From: an uncultured bacterium
GTDB taxonomy: Bacteria; Hydrothermota; Tepidihabitantia; Tepidihabitantales; DTDR01
Assembly: GCA_938040315.1 (NCBI GenBank)
Contig: CALHQW010000008.1
Span: 1 to 64,000 of the forward strand
Reading direction: 5' to 3'
DNA: 64,000 bases
The position numbers were made by a program, and so were the translations under genes. This document shows, piece after piece, positions 7,194-15,850 of this stretch (its first letter is position 1; every line of letters starts with the position of its first letter). A model generated the notes under the pieces. It saw only the letters and a list, made by a program, of their open reading frames with translations. It ran no database searches and was not told the DNA's origin.

Positions 7194-9082
7194 GTAGTTT
7201 TGAACTTTTGATTATATTACCGATAATTTTGGGATTTTTAGGTTATTTAATTAGTTTTCTAAGAAATGAGTTTTATTTCTTAGGAGCGATTTTAAACTTC
7301 TATTACGCGATAAGAATTTTCCTTATTTCCCGAAAAATAGAAGTTACGAGGAAGATTTTTAATATATTAAATTTCAGTGTTGATAAATTGAGTGGATTTG
7401 TCTTGTTATTTATCTCCCTTTTTACGCTTCTTATTTTAATTTATTCTATTCGTTATTTAAAATATTATGAAAAGAAAAAAGAATACTTTTATTATTTTCT
7501 TTTAATTGGTGCTATTGGTTGTGGAACTGTGTTAGCAGGTGATATTTTAACATTAATAATCTTTTGGGGAATTCTACTTTCTTTAATCTCTTTAATCTTT
7601 GGCTTTTTCCAATATGCCACGAAAGAAGGAGGTGAATTTGCTTTTGTAAAGAGTATTTCTATTTTAGGCTTTAGCGATTTTCTATTGATTCTTGGACTTG
7701 GTTTATTATTTATTTCTTATGGTAATCTTTCCTTTAATTTAAAATTACCTTTAAATAATACTATAAATATTTTATCATTTATATTAATTACCATTGGCTG
7801 TTTTGCGAAGGCCGGTGCTATTCCGCTTCATTCTTGGATACCGGAGATTAGCAAAGTTGCACCAGCACCGACAATGGCGTTTATTCCCGCATCTTTGGAT
7901 AAACTTTTGGGAATTTATCTTCTTTTAAGAATAAGTTATTATCTCTTTGATTTAAATACCAATTTTGTATTAAAGAATTATTTAATGATAATCGGTTCAA
8001 TAACGATTTTGGCAGCGGTATTAATGGCTTTAATCCAAAAAGAGGTGATGAAATTGCTTTCTTATCATACAGTATCTCAAGTTGGGTATATGGTGTTAGG
8101 AATTGGTACGGGAATTCCGATTGGTATTGCTGGTGGGCTTTTTCATATGCTTAATAATGCAATCTATAAAAGTTGTCTCTTTTTAACTGCTGGACAAGTG
8201 GAATTTTGGACTAAAGAGACAAAGATTGAAAAACTTGGAGGTTTGGCACCAAATATGCCAATAACCTTTACTTCTTTTTTAATTTCTGCTTTAGCAATTT
8301 CCGGAATTCCCCCATTAAATGGCTTTTTCTCAAAATGGATGGTTTATCAAGGAGTGATCTATTTATATAAAGAAGGAAATTATCTCTTTCCTTTATATTT
8401 ATTATCAGCAATGCTTGGTAGTATTCTTACTTTGGCTTCCTTTTTGAAATTAACCCATTCAATTTTCCTTGGAGAAAGACCAAAGGAATACGAAAAGATA
8501 AAAGAGGTTAATTTCTCATTATGGTTTCCTTCTGCCTTATTAGCCTTTTTATCTCTTTTGTTTGGTATATTAGCAATTCCTTTACCAATAAAAGGACTTA
8601 TCTATCCTTCTTTACCATTTAGAATTGAAGAATTTGGTTTTTGGCAACCCTTATTAGCATTTATTTTGATTGTTTTAGGAGTTATTGTTGGTTTTGTTAT
8701 TTATCTGTTTGGTGCGGTAAAAAAGGTTGAAAGAAAAGATATTTTTGTTGGTGGTGAATTATTAAAGGAAGAAGAACGACATTTTTCTGGCGACCAATTT
8801 TATTCACCAATCAAAGAAGCGCCATTACTAGAAAAAGGATATGAGTTTGGTGAAGAAGGAAGTTTTGATTTCTATAACTATCTTACTGCGATTTTTAGTG
8901 GCTTCTCTTTATTATTTAAGGAAGTGATTGATTATATTTTAGAATTAATCTATCACCAAATCGCCTATTTTTCAGAAATCTTTGGTGGTTTATTGAGAAA
9001 AATTCAGTCAGGAATTTTGAGTGATTATTTGTTTGTAATATTTATTGGAATTATTATAATTTTATTAATTTTAATTTTATGA
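7190..9082 (+). CDS. NuoL/HyfB/MrpA-like antiporter subunit
   Basis: 630 residues, the largest antiporter-like subunit of the operon. Conserved are GCFAKAGAIPLHSWIPEISKVAPAP (TM7 Lys and the following loop), HMLNNAIYKSCLF and GIPPLNGFFSKW. After the 14-helix core a long tail (from about residue 500) has an amphipathic stretch and ends in a strongly hydrophobic final helix, as in NuoL/HyfB proteins with a lateral arm. The TM5 position where relatives carry Glu (FWE) reads FWG here, so a key charged residue of the proton path seems to be missing. Start ATG overlaps the previous stop. Confidence 0.82.
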   Translation: MSSFELLIILPIILGFLGYLISFLRNEFYFLGAILNFYYAIRIFLISRKIEVTRKIFNILNFSVDKLSGFVLLFISLFTLLILIYSIRYLKYYEKKKEYFYYFLLIGAIGCGTVLAGDILTLIIFWGILLSLISLIFGFFQYATKEGGEFAFVKSISILGFSDFLLILGLGLLFISYGNLSFNLKLPLNNTINILSFILITIGCFAKAGAIPLHSWIPEISKVAPAPTMAFIPASLDKLLGIYLLLRISYYLFDLNTNFVLKNYLMIIGSITILAAVLMALIQKEVMKLLSYHTVSQVGYMVLGIGTGIPIGIAGGLFHMLNNAIYKSCLFLTAGQVEFWTKETKIEKLGGLAPNMPITFTSFLISALAISGIPPLNGFFSKWMVYQGVIYLYKEGNYLFPLYLLSAMLGSILTLASFLKLTHSIFLGERPKEYEKIKEVNFSLWFPSALLAFLSLLFGILAIPLPIKGLIYPSLPFRIEEFGFWQPLLAFILIVLGVIVGFVIYLFGAVKKVERKDIFVGGELLKEEERHFSGDQFYSPIKEAPLLEKGYEFGEEGSFDFYNYLTAIFSGFSLLFKEVIDYILELIYHQIAYFSEIFGGLLRKIQSGILSDYLFVIFIGIIIILLILIL

Positions 9083-9612
9083 TTGAACTTTATATTTTAT
9101 TGATAATTTCAATTGGTGCGGGAATTGTAGCGGTAGAGATAAAAGATTTACTTGCTTCAGCAATTTCTTTAGGAATTGTGGGGTTTTCAGTAGCGATTAT
9201 GTTTATTTTAACTCAAGCACCTGATTTAGCGATTGTCCAAATAGTTGTAGAAGTTTTAACAGTAGTTATCTTTGTTGGAGTGATATTAAAGACCACGCAT
9301 ATCGATACCACTTTAGAAGATAAACTAAATGTAAGAGATTATTTAACAAAAGGAATTTTTGCTCTTTTTGGAATATTTTTCTTGCTTTTTTCTATTTTGG
9401 CATTAAAGGAACTACCTCAATTTGGAATGCCAATTATGAAAATTGCCTCTCACTATTTAGTAAAAGGTTTTGAAGAGATAAGGGCGGCCAATCAAGTTGC
9501 TGCAGTGATTTTAGATTTCCGAGGATATGATACCTTAGGAGAAGCGACGGTTCTTTTTACCTCAGTAATTGGAGTATTAACAATTTTAAGAAAAATTGGA
9601 AAGATAAAATGA
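9079..9612 (+). CDS. MrpA C-terminal / MbhD-MbhE-like fused subunit
   Basis: 177 residues with about five membrane spans. The first half matches the DUF4040/MbhD-type domain with the conserved acidic helix DLAIVQIVVEVLTVVIF (Glu58). The second half has ANQVAAVILDFRGYDTLGEAT, the MbhE-like signature of the end of MrpA. In Mrp antiporters these domains form the C-terminus of MrpA, and in Mbh they are two small proteins; here they are one separate gene. It probably contributes to sodium/proton translocation next to MrpB/C. Confidence 0.85.
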   Translation: MIELYILLIISIGAGIVAVEIKDLLASAISLGIVGFSVAIMFILTQAPDLAIVQIVVEVLTVVIFVGVILKTTHIDTTLEDKLNVRDYLTKGIFALFGIFFLLFSILALKELPQFGMPIMKIASHYLVKGFEEIRAANQVAAVILDFRGYDTLGEATVLFTSVIGVLTILRKIGKIK

Positions 9613-10043
9613 AAGGAATGACAATTATTGTAAAAACAATAACTAAAATTTTAGTTGGGCTAATTTTTCTTTACGGAATTTATATTATTACTCATGGCCA
9701 TTTAACACCTGGTGGCGGTTTTGCCGGTGGAGTGATAATTTCTGCTTCTTTTATTCTTTTGATCCTTGCTTTTGGTAGCGAAGAGATTAAAGAGAAAATC
9801 GGTTATATTTATTCCTCAATTTTTGAAAGTATTGGTGGGCTTTCATTTCTTCTTATTGCTTTATTTGGTCTTATTTTAGGTTCCTATTTCTTTTACAATT
9901 TCTTGCCTAAGGGAAAGGTTTTTATGCTCTTTTCTTCTGGAATAATTCCTCTTTGTAATATTGCTATTGGAATAAAAGTAAGTGCTGGACTTTTTGCTAT
10001 CTTTTTAGCGATTGCAGCCACAAGATTTATAATGAAGGAGTAG
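9609..10043 (+). CDS. MrpB/MnhB-like subunit (MbhF type)
   Basis: 144 residues with four predicted membrane helices. The family signature THGHLTPGGGFAGG lies at about residues 28-41. MnhB-domain proteins are small subunits of Mrp antiporters and of Mrp-linked hydrogenases. A 4-base overlap joins it to the preceding MrpA-C-like gene. The next gene follows two bases after its stop, and the ribosome-binding site of that gene (AAGGAG, 10035-10040) lies inside the end of this one. Confidence 0.88.
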   Translation: MKGMTIIVKTITKILVGLIFLYGIYIITHGHLTPGGGFAGGVIISASFILLILAFGSEEIKEKIGYIYSSIFESIGGLSFLLIALFGLILGSYFFYNFLPKGKVFMLFSSGIIPLCNIAIGIKVSAGLFAIFLAIAATRFIMKE

Positions 10044-10045
10044 TT

Positions 10046-10384
10046 ATGCTACCTTATTTAGGTTGTATAATACTTTTCTTAATAGGCATCTATGCAATAT
10101 TAACAAAAAGAAATTTAATTAAAATCGCTATTGGCTTTTGTTTATTGGAATATTCGGTAAATCTATTTTTTGCTTTTATTGGCTATAAAAAAGATGCATT
10201 AGCACCAATTTACGCTAATCTTTCCCAGGCAAGAAATTTTGTTGATCCAATACCCCAGGCATTAGTTTTAACAGCGATTGTGATCGGTTTAGGAACAACC
10301 GCCTTACTTTTATCAGTTGCTTTAAGGATTTATGAAAAATATAAAACTTTTGATATTAAAGAAATAAAGAGGTTGAAAGAATGA
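10046..10384 (+). CDS. MrpC/MnhC-like subunit (NuoK-like, MbhG type)
   Basis: 112 residues with three membrane helices, the NuoK/MnhC fold. The PIPQALVLTAIVIGLGTTALLL stretch is typical of MnhC and continues to a charged C-terminus. NuoK/MrpC subunits carry a glutamate in the second helix used in ion transfer, and Glu35 in CLLEYSVNL is the candidate. AAGGAG lies 5 bases before the ATG. It overlaps the following MrpD-like gene by 4 bases. Confidence 0.88.
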   Translation: MLPYLGCIILFLIGIYAILTKRNLIKIAIGFCLLEYSVNLFFAFIGYKKDALAPIYANLSQARNFVDPIPQALVLTAIVIGLGTTALLLSVALRIYEKYKTFDIKEIKRLKE

Positions 10385-11880
10385 ACTATTTGCCATTATT
10401 TACTGCTTTGCCTTTACTTGGTGCTTTTTTAATTCCTCTGCTTTCTAAAATATGGGAAAGATTGTCAGATATTATTAGTAATGTTATTACTACGCTACTT
10501 TTGATTTTAAGTGTTTATTCTCTTTTCTTATTGCCAATTTTTGGAAAGGTCTATGTTTATGAGATTGGTAAATGGGCAATAAAACCAATTCCTTTGGGAA
10601 TCGTTTTCACTTTTGATAATTTATCGTTGTTGATGGTTTTGGTTATTAATTTATTAAGTTTTGCTTGCTCTCTTTATTCAATTACTTATTTAGATAATTA
10701 TACTGCTCGTTGGAAATTTTGGACATTATTTTTATTAATGGTGGCTGGTTTAAACGGTGTTGCGATTACCGGTGATTTATTTAACCTTTTTGTTTTTATA
10801 GAAATTTCAGCAATTTCTTCGTATGCCTTGGTTGCTTTTGGTGTGGAAAAAGAAGATTTGGAAGCCAGTTTTAAATATCAGATAATTGGTGAAATTGCCG
10901 GTTTGACTATTCTTTTGGCGATTGCTCTTATTTATGCAAAAACTTCAACCTTAAATATGGCTGATATTGCTAATACCTTTGCTAAAGAAAGTAAAGGACC
11001 TTTATTTTGGTTTATTATTTCTCTCTTAACTTTTGGATTTCTTATAAAATCTGCCCTCTTTCCTTTTCATTTCTGGTTACCCGATGCTCATTCTCAAGCA
11101 CCAGCACCGATATCAGCAATGCTTTCCGGAATATTTATTAAAGTAGTGGGTGTTTATGCCCTTTCCCGTTTAATTTTTAATATATTTGGATTAAATAGAT
11201 TAAATGCTTCCCATTATTTTAATTTACTACTTATTTTAGGAATCTTCTCAATTGTTATCGCTGGTTTTATTGCTTTAAAACAAGAAAATTATAAAAGATT
11301 GTTAGCTTATTCTACTATTAGCCAAGTTGGTTATATTTTTGTCGGATTAGGTCTCGCTAATTTTTGGAGTATTACGGGTGCTCTATCGCTAATTTTTGCC
11401 CACGCTTTGGGCAAAGGTTTGTTATTTTTAACTGCTGGTCCGGTAGAAAAGGAAGCCGGTAGTTTAGATATTCACCTACTTTCTAATTTCAAAAAACGGA
11501 TGTCTTTTTATGGAATAGTATATACTTTAGGTGCTCTTTCTTTAGCGGGAATTCCGCCTTTTTTAGGATTTTTTCCGAAAATATTTTTAATTTTGGGAGC
11601 AATAAAGGGAAAAAGATTTGAGGTGGCGATTATCTTAGGAATATTTTCCCTATTGACTTTGGCTTATTTATTAAAAATTACCAACAAAGTTTTTACAAAA
11701 AAGGAAGGCGAAGAAGTGAAAGGAGTAAGTTCAATAGTAATTAGTTTTCTATTTTTAGTTTTTTTGATTTTTATTCTTGGTCTTTTTTATTTAAATTACT
11801 TGGAGCCGAATTTGATTAGTAAAGCAACTGAGGCAGTGATTAGTGGAGTTGAATACGCAAGATTAGTATTGATAAAATGA
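10381..11880 (+). CDS. MrpD/MnhD-like antiporter subunit (MbhH type)
   Basis: 499 residues, the normal length for MrpD/NuoN-type antiporters, with about 14 membrane helices. The full set of signature residues is present: TM5 Glu in NLFVFIEISAISSY, TM7 Lys in FLIKSALFPFHFWLPDAHSQAPAP, the conserved helix HALGKGLLF, and GIPPFLGFFPK. This is the best-preserved pump subunit of the three in the operon. It lies between MrpC- and MrpE-like genes with 4-base overlaps, which is the canonical mrp order. Confidence 0.9.
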   Translation: MNYLPLFTALPLLGAFLIPLLSKIWERLSDIISNVITTLLLILSVYSLFLLPIFGKVYVYEIGKWAIKPIPLGIVFTFDNLSLLMVLVINLLSFACSLYSITYLDNYTARWKFWTLFLLMVAGLNGVAITGDLFNLFVFIEISAISSYALVAFGVEKEDLEASFKYQIIGEIAGLTILLAIALIYAKTSTLNMADIANTFAKESKGPLFWFIISLLTFGFLIKSALFPFHFWLPDAHSQAPAPISAMLSGIFIKVVGVYALSRLIFNIFGLNRLNASHYFNLLLILGIFSIVIAGFIALKQENYKRLLAYSTISQVGYIFVGLGLANFWSITGALSLIFAHALGKGLLFLTAGPVEKEAGSLDIHLLSNFKKRMSFYGIVYTLGALSLAGIPPFLGFFPKIFLILGAIKGKRFEVAIILGIFSLLTLAYLLKITNKVFTKKEGEEVKGVSSIVISFLFLVFLIFILGLFYLNYLEPNLISKATEAVISGVEYARLVLIK

Positions 11881-12365
11881 GTAGGAAGATTGTCTTTTTT
11901 ATTGTTGCTTTAATTTTATGGCTTTTGCTTACTTTTAGTTTAAATTACGATGAGATTATTGTCGGTGTTATGGTTTCCTTTTTAAGCGCTGTTATTTTTG
12001 GTGGTTATTTTATTGAAAATCCAATAAAACTTTTCCAAATTCATCGGTGGTTTTGGTTTTTGGTTTATATCCCCATATTTGCCTATAAATGTTTAGAAGC
12101 AAATTTAGATGTGGCTTTAAGAGTTTTACATCCTGGGATGCCTTTAAAACCAGGAATTATAAAAATAAAAACTTCTTTAAAGACGGAGATCGCTAAAACC
12201 TTTTTAGCCAATTCTATTACTTTAACACCAGGCACAATGACTTGCGAGATTGATGGCGATATCCTCTATATTCATTGGATTTGGATAAAAGAACAGGATG
12301 AGGAAAAAGCAAAAAAAATAATTGCTCAGACCTTTGAAAAATATTTAAAAAGGATTTTTGAATAA
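11877..12365 (+). CDS. MrpE/MnhE-like subunit (MbhA type)
   Basis: 162 residues. Two or three N-terminal membrane helices precede a cytoplasmic domain with the motif LANSITLTPGTMTCEIDGD, the clear signature of MnhE. The protein is a small structural subunit of Mrp antiporters and of Mbh/Mbx complexes. ATGA overlap with the MrpD-like gene. The MrpF-like gene starts 3 bases after its stop. Confidence 0.9.
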   Translation: MSRKIVFFIVALILWLLLTFSLNYDEIIVGVMVSFLSAVIFGGYFIENPIKLFQIHRWFWFLVYIPIFAYKCLEANLDVALRVLHPGMPLKPGIIKIKTSLKTEIAKTFLANSITLTPGTMTCEIDGDILYIHWIWIKEQDEEKAKKIIAQTFEKYLKRIFE

Positions 12366-12367
12366 AT

Positions 12368-12622
12368 ATGAATGTTTTAATTACTCTTTTATCTTTGGCT
12401 GCTTTTTTTAGTCTTTATCGGGCATTAAGGGGACCTTCCATTTCTGACCGAGCAATTGCTGTTGACATAATGTCAATTCTTTTTTGTGGGATAACTGCTT
12501 TGATGGCTTTTCGTTATAACTTACCTTATTTGTTAGATCTTTCTATTACAATCGCTATCTTAGCTTTTATTGGAACTTTGGCATTAGCAAAATATTTAGA
12601 AGGAAGAAATTTAGATGATTAA
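12368..12622 (+). CDS. MrpF/MnhF-like subunit (MbhB type)
   Basis: 84 residues with three membrane helices. LYRALRGPSISDRAIAVD is the MnhF signature (RxxxGPsxxDRvva). ATG at 12368 immediately follows the MrpE-like stop. It is part of the antiporter module, in canonical order E-F-G. Confidence 0.9.
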   Translation: MNVLITLLSLAAFFSLYRALRGPSISDRAIAVDIMSILFCGITALMAFRYNLPYLLDLSITIAILAFIGTLALAKYLEGRNLDD

Positions 12623-12634
12623 AAAGGGGCACCT

Positions 12635-13000
12635 ATGTTTTTTTATTATTTAGGTTGGATTTTTATCGTTGTGGGAGTAATTTTCGATCTGTTAGGTGCT
12701 TTAGGTTTGGTGAAATTTCCTGATTTATATAATCGCATGCAGGCATCAACAAAATGTGTGACTATGGGAACCTGTGGTATTATGCTTGGTATTTTTCTTA
12801 TCAGTGGTTTTACTCAAATGGGAATTAAAGCATTAATTTGTGGTTTATTTATTCTTTTTACTATGCCAGTGGCTGCTCATGCTTTATCCCGGGGTTCATT
12901 ATTTTTTGGAACAAAACTTTGGCATAAAAGTATCGTTGATAAGTTTGGCGAAGATAAAAAATCTTATCCTCAAATAAGTAAAGAAGATGAGACAACCTAA
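12635..13000 (+). CDS. MrpG/MnhG-like subunit (MbhC type)
   Basis: 121 residues with three membrane helices. LGALGLVKFPDLYNRMQASTK matches the MnhG/YufB signature (GlvRfpDvytRlHAatK). A ribosome-binding site AAAGGGG lies about 6-7 bases before the ATG. The charged C-terminus overlaps the next gene (NuoI-like) by 14 bases. It completes the MrpA-C/B/C/D/E/F/G set. Confidence 0.9.
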   Translation: MFFYYLGWIFIVVGVIFDLLGALGLVKFPDLYNRMQASTKCVTMGTCGIMLGIFLISGFTQMGIKALICGLFILFTMPVAAHALSRGSLFFGTKLWHKSIVDKFGEDKKSYPQISKEDETT

Positions 13001-13595
13001 ATTAAGAGAATTAAAAGAAGCAATCAAAGCAATTTTTAAAGGTCCTTATACAATAAAATTTCCTCATCAACCAGCAAAAGTTTTTCCTAATTTTCGCGGA
13101 AAGATTGTGTTTAATCCTGAAAAATGTGTTGGTTGCGGTGCTTGTGCCGAAGTTTGTCCTTCAAAAGCACGAGAGATAATTGACGATAAAGAAAGAAAAG
13201 TTAGAAGGGTTATCCATTACCAAGAAAAGTGTATTTATTGTGGTCAATGTGTGAGATACTGTATAACTGGAGAAGGAATTAAACATACTCCAGAATTTGA
13301 TTTAGCCTCTTTAAAAAAAGATAATTACAAAAATGAAATAGAAAAGGAGTTGGTATTATGTACCTCCTGCGGTGAGGTAGTTGCTCCTAAAGAACAGATT
13401 ATTTGGATTGCTAAAAGAGTTGGCACTTTAATTTCAGCCAATCCATCTTTATTTTTAACTTATTATAAAGACCTTGGTTTAGTTTATGAACCAAGAAAAA
13501 AAATAGGAGACTTTCCTTATCGGGCCTCTCATTTACAAATTCTTTGTCCTGCTTGTCGAAGAAAAGTCTATATAGAGGAAGTTTGGGGTTATTAA
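12987..13595 (+). CDS. NuoI/MbhN-like 4Fe-4S ferredoxin with C-terminal zinc-ribbon-like tail
   Basis: 202 residues. Residues about 47-58 hold CVGCGACAEVCP and about 80-90 CIYCGQCVRYC, the two clusters of the NuoI/HycF/MbhN family; the second lacks the usual Pro. After them CTSCGE (about residue 128) and CPACRR (about 191) form two further CxxC pairs. They look like a metal ribbon, as in some HycF-type proteins. It probably receives electrons from a soluble ferredoxin or passes them along the chain of the peripheral arm. It is the last gene of the hydrogenase operon; about 110 non-coding bases follow. Confidence 0.85.
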   Translation: MRQPKLRELKEAIKAIFKGPYTIKFPHQPAKVFPNFRGKIVFNPEKCVGCGACAEVCPSKAREIIDDKERKVRRVIHYQEKCIYCGQCVRYCITGEGIKHTPEFDLASLKKDNYKNEIEKELVLCTSCGEVVAPKEQIIWIAKRVGTLISANPSLFLTYYKDLGLVYEPRKKIGDFPYRASHLQILCPACRRKVYIEEVWGY

Positions 13596-13669
13596 GAGAT
13601 TTTTATAAAGGCACGAGGATAACCGAAACAATTAGGTAAATTTTTAAACATATGTAATAAATAATTTAC

Positions 13670-13697
13670 TTGATTTTTTTATTCCTTTTATTATAAT
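13670..13697 (+). promoter_or_regulatory. Sigma-70 type promoter abutting the HTH gene
   Basis: TTGATT (13670-13675), 16-base spacer, TATAAT (13692-13697). The ATG at 13706 is 8 bases beyond the -10 box, so transcription should begin at or next to the start codon. No ribosome-binding site is visible. The 110-base gap before it holds no clear terminator for the hydrogenase operon. Confidence 0.6.
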
Positions 13698-13705
13698 TTA
13701 TCATT

Positions 13706-14029
13706 ATGAAAAAAGAAAAATTTGATTATAATAAAATTAAAAAAGAATATGAGAAAGTTGGGTTTAGTGTTGCACGGTTGGCTGAAAAGTTAGGAATTTC
13801 TTATAAAAAAGCCTATTATCTTGTTCATTATAAATCTCTTCTGATTGAAGACGAAAGCACCTATGAAAAGATTAAAAAACTTCTTAATAAAGGAGTAGGT
13901 TCCATTAAGGAACTGGCAGATAAAATTGGAGTAAGTCAAACAGTAATTCGTTGGCATCTTAAGAAATATCCTAATTTAAAAGAAAAATTTCTAAAAAATC
14001 AGAAGAAAGAGATAACTAATAAAAAATAG
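13706..14029 (+). CDS. Small double helix-turn-helix protein
   Basis: 107 residues, lysine-rich. Two helix-turn-helix-like segments are visible: SVARLAEKLGISYKKAYYLV (about 24-43) and SIKELADKIGVSQTVIRWHL (about 71-90). Each reads as a recognition-helix pair of the homeodomain-like/resolvase type. It is probably a DNA-binding protein, but the target is unknown. It is preceded by its own near-leaderless promoter and followed 13 bases later by smpB. I cannot assign it to a named family. Confidence 0.6.
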   Translation: MKKEKFDYNKIKKEYEKVGFSVARLAEKLGISYKKAYYLVHYKSLLIEDESTYEKIKKLLNKGVGSIKELADKIGVSQTVIRWHLKKYPNLKEKFLKNQKKEITNKK

Positions 14030-14042
14030 AATATTCTAATAG

Positions 14043-14492
14043 ATGAAAATTGTTGCCCAAAACCGAAAGGCAATTCATAATTATTTTATTGAAGAAAAAT
14101 ACGAAGCGGGAATTGAGTTAAAAGGAAGTGAAGTGAAGTCAATAAGAGAAGGAAAAATTTCTATTGAAGAAGGTTATTGTACAATTGAAAAGGGCGAAGT
14201 GTTTTTAAAAGATGTTCATATTGCTCCCTATGAAAAAGGAAGTGTTTTTAATCCTGATCCAAAAAGAAAGAGAAAGTTGCTGCTTCATAAAAATGAAATA
14301 AAAAGATTGATTGGTAAAGTGGAGAGAAGAGGTTATACCTTAATTCCTTTGAAAGTCTATTTTAATGATAAAGGAAAATGTAAAGTTGAAATTGCTTTAG
14401 CAAAAGGGAAAAAAAGTATCGATAAAAGAAAGGAATTAAGAGAAAAAGCGCTTAAAAGAGAGGAGCGCTATTACCATAAATATAAATGGTAA
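14043..14492 (+). CDS. smpB: SsrA-binding protein SmpB
   Basis: 149 residues, normal length. Signature segments are NRKAIHNYFIEEKYEAGIEL, GSEVKSIREGKISIEEGY and LLLHKNEIKRL. A basic C-terminal tail reads KGKKSIDKRKELREK and on. SmpB binds tmRNA and delivers it to stalled ribosomes for trans-translation. The tmRNA gene itself is not in the window. The gene overlaps the following amidase by 7 bases. Confidence 0.95.
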   Translation: MKIVAQNRKAIHNYFIEEKYEAGIELKGSEVKSIREGKISIEEGYCTIEKGEVFLKDVHIAPYEKGSVFNPDPKRKRKLLLHKNEIKRLIGKVERRGYTLIPLKVYFNDKGKCKVEIALAKGKKSIDKRKELREKALKREERYYHKYKW

Positions 14493-15850
14493 TAAAAAAA
14501 ATCTTTTTCCTCTTTCTTTTATTTTTTAATTTTCTTTTTGCCCGAAAAATTATTATCGGTAATGAGTCAATAGAAACCATTGTTTTTGAAGATAAAGAAT
14601 ATTTGTTATTAACAGATTTTATTAAAGGATTAGGTGCTCAATCTTGGCTTATTGAAAACAAAGTTTTTTTAATTCTGAATGACTCTCTAAAGACAGAAAT
14701 TATTATTGATTTAGAAAAGCCAATAATAAAAATAAATTTTGAAGAAATAAAAGTTCCCTATCCAGTTTTGAAAATTGGAAATAATTACTTTGTATCCCTC
14801 TTCACTTGTGAGAAGATTTTGGAAAAAGTAGGCAAAAAAAAACAAGAAATATTAACAGAAAAAATAATACTTATTCCGGAAATAACCGAGATAAAACTTC
14901 ATGAAAGAAGGGATACTACAATAATTACTTTTTATCTAAACTCGGATGTATATTTTTTCACGAAAAGTTCTTCTTATTTTGATTATGAAATAAATTTTCA
15001 GGCGAAATCAAAGGTTAATAAAATTCCAATTATTGGTTATTTAAAAAATTACGAAATAAAAAAAGAAGATGGTTTTAGTATTAAATTTTATCTTAAAAGA
15101 GAATGTGATGTTCGGCTTATTAAAGAAAAAAATATTGTGATATTAAAATTTTTGCCTCGTTTGAAACAGGGAATAAAATTAGTAGTATTAGACCCAGGAC
15201 ATGGTGGCAAAGATCCAGGAGCAATTGGTAAGATGGGAACAAAAGAAAAAGATTTGAACTTATCAATTGCTAAAAAGTTAAAAAAATATTTAGAAAAATT
15301 TGGTTTGGATGTCCTTTTAACAAGAAATAGTGACGTTTTTCTCTCATTAGGGGAAAGAACAAAAATCGCTAATGATAATAAAGCAGATATATTTATTAGC
15401 ATTCATTGTAATTCGGCAGCCAAAAAAAATTCTTATGCTAGTGGTTTTGAAGTCTATTTTCTTTCGGAGGCAAAAACTGATTGGGAAAGGGCTGTTGCTC
15501 AAGCCGAAAATGAAGTAATCAAGTACGAAATTAATAGGAATGAGATTAATGATGATTTTTTAGCTTTTATTCTTGCTGATTTGGCTCAGCAAGAATTTTT
15601 AAAAGAATCCCAGGAATTAGCAGTTGCTATTCAAGATGCGGTGTGTGAAGTTTTAAATATTGAAAATCGGGGAGTAAAACAAGCAGGTTTTTATGTTTTA
15701 AAAGGTGCCTTTATGCCGGCTGTTTTAATTGAGTGTGGTTTTTTAAGTAATCGGGAAGAAGAGATACTTCTGCGAAAAGATTGGTATCAAGAAAAATTGG
15801 CAAAGGGGATTGCTGAAGGAATAAAAAGATTTATTAACCAAAAGAGATGA
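14486..15850 (+). CDS. N-acetylmuramoyl-L-alanine amidase (Amidase_3) with N-terminal copper-amine-oxidase-like/AMIN-like region
   Basis: 454 residues. A signal peptide (hydrophobic residues about 5-19, then ARK) is followed by about 200 residues of beta-rich sequence of the kind that binds cell envelope. The C-terminal zinc amidase domain starts near 230: VVLDPGHGGKDPGAIG (Zn His), the conserved Glu downstream, FISIHCNSA (second Zn His), and VLIECGFLSNREEE (catalytic Glu). It cleaves the amide between MurNAc and the stem peptide in the periplasm during division or remodelling. It sits with murI, a cell-wall gene, in one overlapping operon. Confidence 0.9.
   Translation: MVIKKIFFLFLLFFNFLFARKIIIGNESIETIVFEDKEYLLLTDFIKGLGAQSWLIENKVFLILNDSLKTEIIIDLEKPIIKINFEEIKVPYPVLKIGNNYFVSLFTCEKILEKVGKKKQEILTEKIILIPEITEIKLHERRDTTIITFYLNSDVYFFTKSSSYFDYEINFQAKSKVNKIPIIGYLKNYEIKKEDGFSIKFYLKRECDVRLIKEKNIVILKFLPRLKQGIKLVVLDPGHGGKDPGAIGKMGTKEKDLNLSIAKKLKKYLEKFGLDVLLTRNSDVFLSLGERTKIANDNKADIFISIHCNSAAKKNSYASGFEVYFLSEAKTDWERAVAQAENEVIKYEINRNEINDDFLAFILADLAQQEFLKESQELAVAIQDAVCEVLNIENRGVKQAGFYVLKGAFMPAVLIECGFLSNREEEILLRKDWYQEKLAKGIAEGIKRFINQKR

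Noticed and set aside
1161-13595. Formate hydrogenlyase
   Set aside because: The only Mo-family protein lacks an identifiable catalytic Cys/SeCys and the C-terminal pterin domain, so formate oxidation cannot be supported.
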